Assembly: GCA_016840305.1 (NCBI GenBank) | Contig: JAEOSP010000666.1 | Location: 1-8,869 of the forward strand | From: Candidatus Hodarchaeota archaeon | GTDB lineage: Archaea; Asgardarchaeota; Heimdallarchaeia; Hodarchaeales; Hodarchaeaceae | Direction: 5' to 3' | DNA length: 8,869 nucleotides | Part shown: positions 6,333 to 8,869 of the stretch, in pieces | Position numbering within the stretch: position 1 is the stretch's first letter | Layout of the letters: every line of letters starts with the position of its first letter | Notes under the pieces: generated by a model | The model's input: only the letters and a program-made list of their open reading frames with translations | The model's database searches: none | What the model was told of the DNA's origin: nothing | Program-made: the position numbers and the translations under genes

Positions 6333-6452
6333 ATGTTTCTAAGTTTCCTGTTAGTTGAAGATAAAAACTTCTGGTCAATTCTGAATGATTCGTTATATGA
6401 GATTGAACTAGTAGAATTAGAGAATCAGGAAGGGTTAGATATTCATTTGTAA
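6333..6452 (+). CDS. possible 39-aa small protein or response-regulator remnant
   Basis: An ATG frame of 39 codons ending in TAA, with an in-frame TAG directly before the ATG. The product begins MFLSFLLVEDKNFWSILNDS and continues with an acidic YEIELVELEN segment. The LLVEDK start resembles strand 1 and the acidic pocket of a receiver domain, but only about a third of one is present and no phospho-acceptor strand follows. There is no SD; a TATA-like TTTGTATATT (6293-6302) could give a very short leader. The stretch also occupies the promoter region of the SDR/exporter pair, so a chance ORF is possible. Confidence 0.28.
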   Translation: MFLSFLLVEDKNFWSILNDSLYEIELVELENQEGLDIHL

Positions 6453-6467
6453 CCAGAATCGGGATTA

Positions 6468-6477
6468 CTTATTATAT
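6468..6477 (+). promoter_or_regulatory. TATA box of the LysE-family gene (leaderless transcript likely)
   Basis: CTTATTATAT is centred 26 bp upstream of ATG 6499, the distance at which archaeal RNA polymerase starts transcription. There is no Shine-Dalgarno before that ATG. Together this suggests an mRNA beginning at or within a few bases of the start codon. Confidence 0.5.
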
Positions 6478-6498
6478 CGACTTTTTAAAGCATATTTA

Positions 6499-7158
6499 AT
6501 GAGCTTCCATGAAGTATTGGTACTTGCATTCTTTGTTGCGCTTACAGGAGCAATGTCACCAGGTCCTTTGTTGACATATACAATTTACAAAGCGATTCAA
6601 GCTAAATCAAGAGCGTTCTTGGTTGGAATATATGTTTGTATTGGACATGCTATTCTTGAATTCATATTGATCCTTATTCTTCTTATGGGAATGGGACCGT
6701 TTCTCTCAGATAATAATGTCGTAATTTTAATTGGACTAGGTGGGGGAGCGTTATTATTATATTTTGGATTAAATCTGTTGAGAGATTTAAATACGATAGA
6801 AGTTAATATTGATGAAATCTCTCGAATAGATGAAGAAAACACAAACTTAACCAATCATCCAATTGTAGGGGGAGTATTTATCTCAATGTCCAATCCTTAT
6901 TGGTGGTTATGGTGGGCTGTTATTGGAATGAACTTCATGACTCAGTTCTCAGTTTCGCTCTCAAATTTGCCTGAGTTTTGGGGGTTCTTCATTGGACATG
7001 AATTAGGAGATTTTGCGTGGTATGGTGCAGTAACATTCGGAATAGGTATAACACATAAATTTATAACGAATTTTATCTATAAAGCAATTATTGTCTGTTG
7101 TAGTTTCTTTATGATTGGATTTGGAATATATTTAGCAATTTCTCCATTATTCTTGTAA
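6499..7158 (+). CDS. LysE/RhtB-family amino-acid or metabolite exporter
   Basis: A 219-aa membrane protein of the usual LysE/RhtB length with six hydrophobic segments at about 5-27, 40-64, 73-95, 122-145, 158-184 and 194-215. Family hallmarks are GAMSPGPL (17-24) in helix 1, the GIYVCIGHA pattern (43-51) in helix 2, SNPYWWLWW (131-139) and a polar helix-5 stretch HELGDFAWYG (167-176). A charged loop (96-118: NTIEVNIDEISRIDEEN) is expected in the cytoplasm. Members export amino acids or related small molecules by proton antiport; the substrate cannot be read from sequence. No ribosome site precedes the ATG; the TATA box at -26 points to a leaderless message. It is divergent from the SDR and convergent with the M20 gene (27 bp between stops). 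Confidence 0.9.
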   Translation: MSFHEVLVLAFFVALTGAMSPGPLLTYTIYKAIQAKSRAFLVGIYVCIGHAILEFILILILLMGMGPFLSDNNVVILIGLGGGALLLYFGLNLLRDLNTIEVNIDEISRIDEENTNLTNHPIVGGVFISMSNPYWWLWWAVIGMNFMTQFSVSLSNLPEFWGFFIGHELGDFAWYGAVTFGIGITHKFITNFIYKAIIVCCSFFMIGFGIYLAISPLFL

Positions 7159-7185
7159 TTAGAACCAATTTAATCAGCGTTAGAA

Positions 7186-8346
7186 TTACTTAAGGAAATT
7201 TGCAGCAATTAACGTGTACATTTCAGATAATGGTGTTATACAATCTAATGGAATATATTCATTCTTTTGGTGAGCTGATTCTTGGTGAGGGCCTAAGTGA
7301 AGACAAGGAATTTTGCCTTCTCCAGCAAAAATATTTGCATCCGTAATACCTGAAGTATATTCATATAGAGGAGCTTTTCCCATTACTGTACGATAAGCAT
7401 TGTCAAACACTTGGAAAATTGGATCATTACGATCATTAATGTAAGCTTCATAACGAGGGGGTTTTATGTTTACTTTTACATCAGCAGACAGATTTAATGA
7501 TTGAATTAACCTATTCATATCATCAATAGCTGATTGAACGGTTTCACCGGGAACTAATAATCGATTTACCTCCATTCGAGAAAGAGCTGGGACAACAACG
7601 GAATAAACTTCATAACCACCCTCAATTTTCAAAGTAGAATAATTTCCCTTGCCAAATTCTGGATGATCCAGAAAATGAAGTTTATCAAGGTTTGCAAGAA
7701 TTTTTCCAAGTTCTTCAACAGCATTAATTCCAAACTGTGGCCGAAACGCATGAGCTGCCTTACCTTTAACTGTAATTTCATATAATATTTTCCCTGTCAA
7801 GCCGAGAGGTATTGGTTTCAATTCATCCCCAGAGTATGGTTCTCCAAGTACAATCGCATCTACCTTTCCATATTCCGATGTCATCATTGCTTTTGCACCC
7901 TTACCAAACGCTTCTTCATCGATAACACCTGAAAATGAAAGTTCCCCATGAAACGAATAACCCGATTCAACAAATGCACGGATCATGTTTAGTGTACAAG
8001 CAATTCCTGCTTTCATGTCACACACACCTAAACCGAACAATTTTCCGTTCTTAATTATAGGATCAAATGGATCAGTTTCCCAGCCATCTACAATAGGAAT
8101 TGTATCAGTATGACCATTAAAATTAAGTTTTTTTCCTGTATTAGCTCCAATTAATTTCGTGTACACATTTGGTCTTCTTGGCTCTACTTCATCAAGCGTA
8201 ACCTTCAAGCCAAGAGCTTCTAGTTCATTTCTGAGGAATTCAGCTAAATCCCTCTCATTACCCACAATTGAGTTGATACGAATTAAATCCTTGAGAAGGT
8301 TCAATGCGTATTTAGAATCAAGTTTTTTCAGTAATTCTTCAGACAT
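7186..8346 (-). CDS. M20-family zinc peptidase/deacylase (ArgE/DapE/ACY1-like)
   Basis: A 386-aa cytosolic di-zinc hydrolase of amide bonds. The metal and catalytic residues are all visible: GHTD (H79 ligand, D81 support), D110 in GVCDMKAG (bridging ligand), E144-E145 in IDEEAFG (general base and ligand), E169 in LGEPY and H359 in ESAHQKNEY. The lid/dimerisation domain occupies about 183-295, with AAHAFRPQFGINA (197-209) carrying the conserved lid His (H199). SGITDANIF (332-340) forms the usual C-terminal substrate loop. Size and layout suit acetylornithine deacetylase, succinyl-diaminopimelate desuccinylase, a carboxypeptidase or an aminoacylase; no arg or lysine-pathway gene is nearby, so the substrate stays open. 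ATG 8346 is the only sensible start; its ribosome site is weak (GAGATTGAA before ATG). It converges with the exporter, which is compatible with amino-acid handling but is not proof. Confidence 0.92.
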   Translation of the reverse strand: MSEELLKKLDSKYALNLLKDLIRINSIVGNERDLAEFLRNELEALGLKVTLDEVEPRRPNVYTKLIGANTGKKLNFNGHTDTIPIVDGWETDPFDPIIKNGKLFGLGVCDMKAGIACTLNMIRAFVESGYSFHGELSFSGVIDEEAFGKGAKAMMTSEYGKVDAIVLGEPYSGDELKPIPLGLTGKILYEITVKGKAAHAFRPQFGINAVEELGKILANLDKLHFLDHPEFGKGNYSTLKIEGGYEVYSVVVPALSRMEVNRLLVPGETVQSAIDDMNRLIQSLNLSADVKVNIKPPRYEAYINDRNDPIFQVFDNAYRTVMGKAPLYEYTSGITDANIFAGEGKIPCLHLGPHQESAHQKNEYIPLDCITPLSEMYTLIAANFLK

Positions 8347-8601
8347 TTCAATCTCAAAGAGTCAAAAAAAGTTTTCTTTAAAAAACTTAACATCCATCCC
8401 TCCTAGATCTCGATGATTAAATATTGAGATAAGTTATACAAAATGAAAAATCATTGGATACCTTTGGGATGATGTTAAATGTTCTTCTTTTTTTTCAAGT
8501 CTAGAAGACCTACCGTAATCTAAACTTTTAAAATTCTAATAAATCCATTGTCCACATTCGATTTTCTTTTCGAGATATTTTGAATAGGATGTTTCAACTT
8601 G
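8347..8601. other. divergent intergenic region between the M20 and DUF1624-like genes
   Basis: 255 bp of very AT-rich DNA carrying the two divergent promoters. Apart from the M20 TATA-like box and the inverted repeat over it, it has a short dyad ATCTC/GAGAT (8407-8411 and 8426-8430), a T8 run near 8486-8493 and a small GTCT-AGA-AGAC dyad close to 8500. The only ORFs are under 12 codons. No RNA gene is recognisable. Confidence 0.5.
8376..8385 (-). promoter_or_regulatory. possible TATA box of the M20 gene
   Basis: Minus-strand TTTTTTAAAG is centred about 34 bp before ATG 8346, predicting a leader of roughly 8-10 nt. It lies within an inverted repeat, AAGTTTT (8369-8375) and AAAACTT (8382-8388), which could be a regulator site over the TATA box or a by-product of the AT-rich sequence. 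Confidence 0.38.
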
Positions 8602-8869
8602 GTGTACGATGAAGAATTTTCCCTCGCTGACAATTCCAAACTAACAGGACGAATATCCGCAATCGATATTGTACGAGGATTAGCAATTATTTTAATGGCT
8701 CTTGATCACGCCTCAACTTATTGGAATTCAGGAAGATTTTTTGGAGAGTTTTATTATGCTAAGCGTCCTGAAATATTACCTGATTTATTGCAATTTCTTC
8801 TCAGATTTGTGTCTCACTGGTGTGCTCCGACATTCGTTTGCCTAGCTGGAGTCTCTCTTGTGCTTAGTG
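8602..8869 (+). CDS. DUF1624/YeiB-type membrane acyltransferase-like protein, N-terminal part
   Basis: An open frame running off the right edge; 89 codons are visible. After a hydrophilic start (YDEEFSLADNSKLTG) comes RISAIDIVRGLAIILMALDH (17-36), the hallmark of the DUF1624 / heparan-alpha-glucosaminide N-acetyltransferase catalytic domain: R-x4-D-x2-RG, a first membrane helix, then DH. The second block FLLRFVSHWCAPTFVCLAG (65-83) matches the family's R-x3-H-x-CAPxFxxLAG helix. These multi-pass proteins move acyl groups to sugars or related acceptors; the substrate here is unknown. Start is uncertain: GTG 8602 or TTG 8599, one codon apart, with AGGAT at 8586-8590 and an AGATATTTT TATA-like box (8572-8580) about 26 bp before the GTG. 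The in-frame TGA at 8581 limits any longer start. The ATG at 8609 is in another frame and soon stops. Confidence 0.82.
   Translation, partial: MYDEEFSLADNSKLTGRISAIDIVRGLAIILMALDHASTYWNSGRFFGEFYYAKRPEILPDLLQFLLRFVSHWCAPTFVCLAGVSLVLS

Noticed and set aside
8159..8416. Plus-strand 85-codon frame opposite the M20 gene start
   Set aside because: Antisense shadow of a well-supported M20 gene, Ser-rich product with no family features.
1..8869. tRNA, rRNA, CRISPR array, insertion sequence or attachment-site signals
   Set aside because: Scanned for T-loop/CCA-like patterns, regularly spaced repeats, transposase motifs and terminal inverted repeats; nothing convincing was seen.

Overview
The window is AT-rich and looks archaeal. 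The support is: AGGAGAT/GGTGAT-type ribosome binding sites with 4-9 nt spacing, TATA-like boxes about 25 bp before predicted transcript starts, one apparently leaderless gene, a secreted protein dense in N-glycosylation sequons with a PGF-CTERM-like tail, and a membrane-tethered two-winged-helix regulator of an archaeal style. An Asgard (Heimdall-type) lineage would fit, but nothing here proves it. No rRNA, tRNA, CRISPR array, transposase or phage gene was found.

Layout from left to right: a plus-strand RsmB/NSUN-type RNA m5C methyltransferase (266-1582) converges on a minus-strand four-helix membrane protein of unknown function (2235-1633, TTG start). The 233-bp gap that follows holds a possible 35-codon plus-strand ORF. 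Next come two minus-strand genes that form the most interesting part. One is a secreted, surface-anchored protein with two diverged copies of a domain ending in C-x-T-T-H-F-S-x-W (3560-2469). Upstream of it is a single-chain transmembrane transcription regulator with an extracellular alpha/beta domain, a membrane helix and two cytoplasmic winged helices (5224-3719). An NADP-type short-chain dehydrogenase (6208-5462) lies further upstream on the same strand. A divergent 290-bp region separates it from a plus-strand LysE/RhtB exporter (6499-7158). That gene converges on a minus-strand M20 zinc peptidase/deacylase (8346-7186). The right edge cuts a plus-strand DUF1624/YeiB-type membrane acyltransferase-like gene (8602 onward).

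Most genes are spaced 100-300 bp apart with their own promoter-like elements, so this is not one tight operon. The exporter and the M20 hydrolase are ordinary housekeeping or amino-acid-handling genes. The candidate for an undescribed system is the regulator/surface-protein pair. It is accompanied by a perfect 8+2+8 palindrome upstream of the regulator, a 12-base word shared with the promoter region of the membrane-protein gene, and repeated AATATT boxes in the gap between regulator and surface protein. That these belong together is inference from position and topology only.
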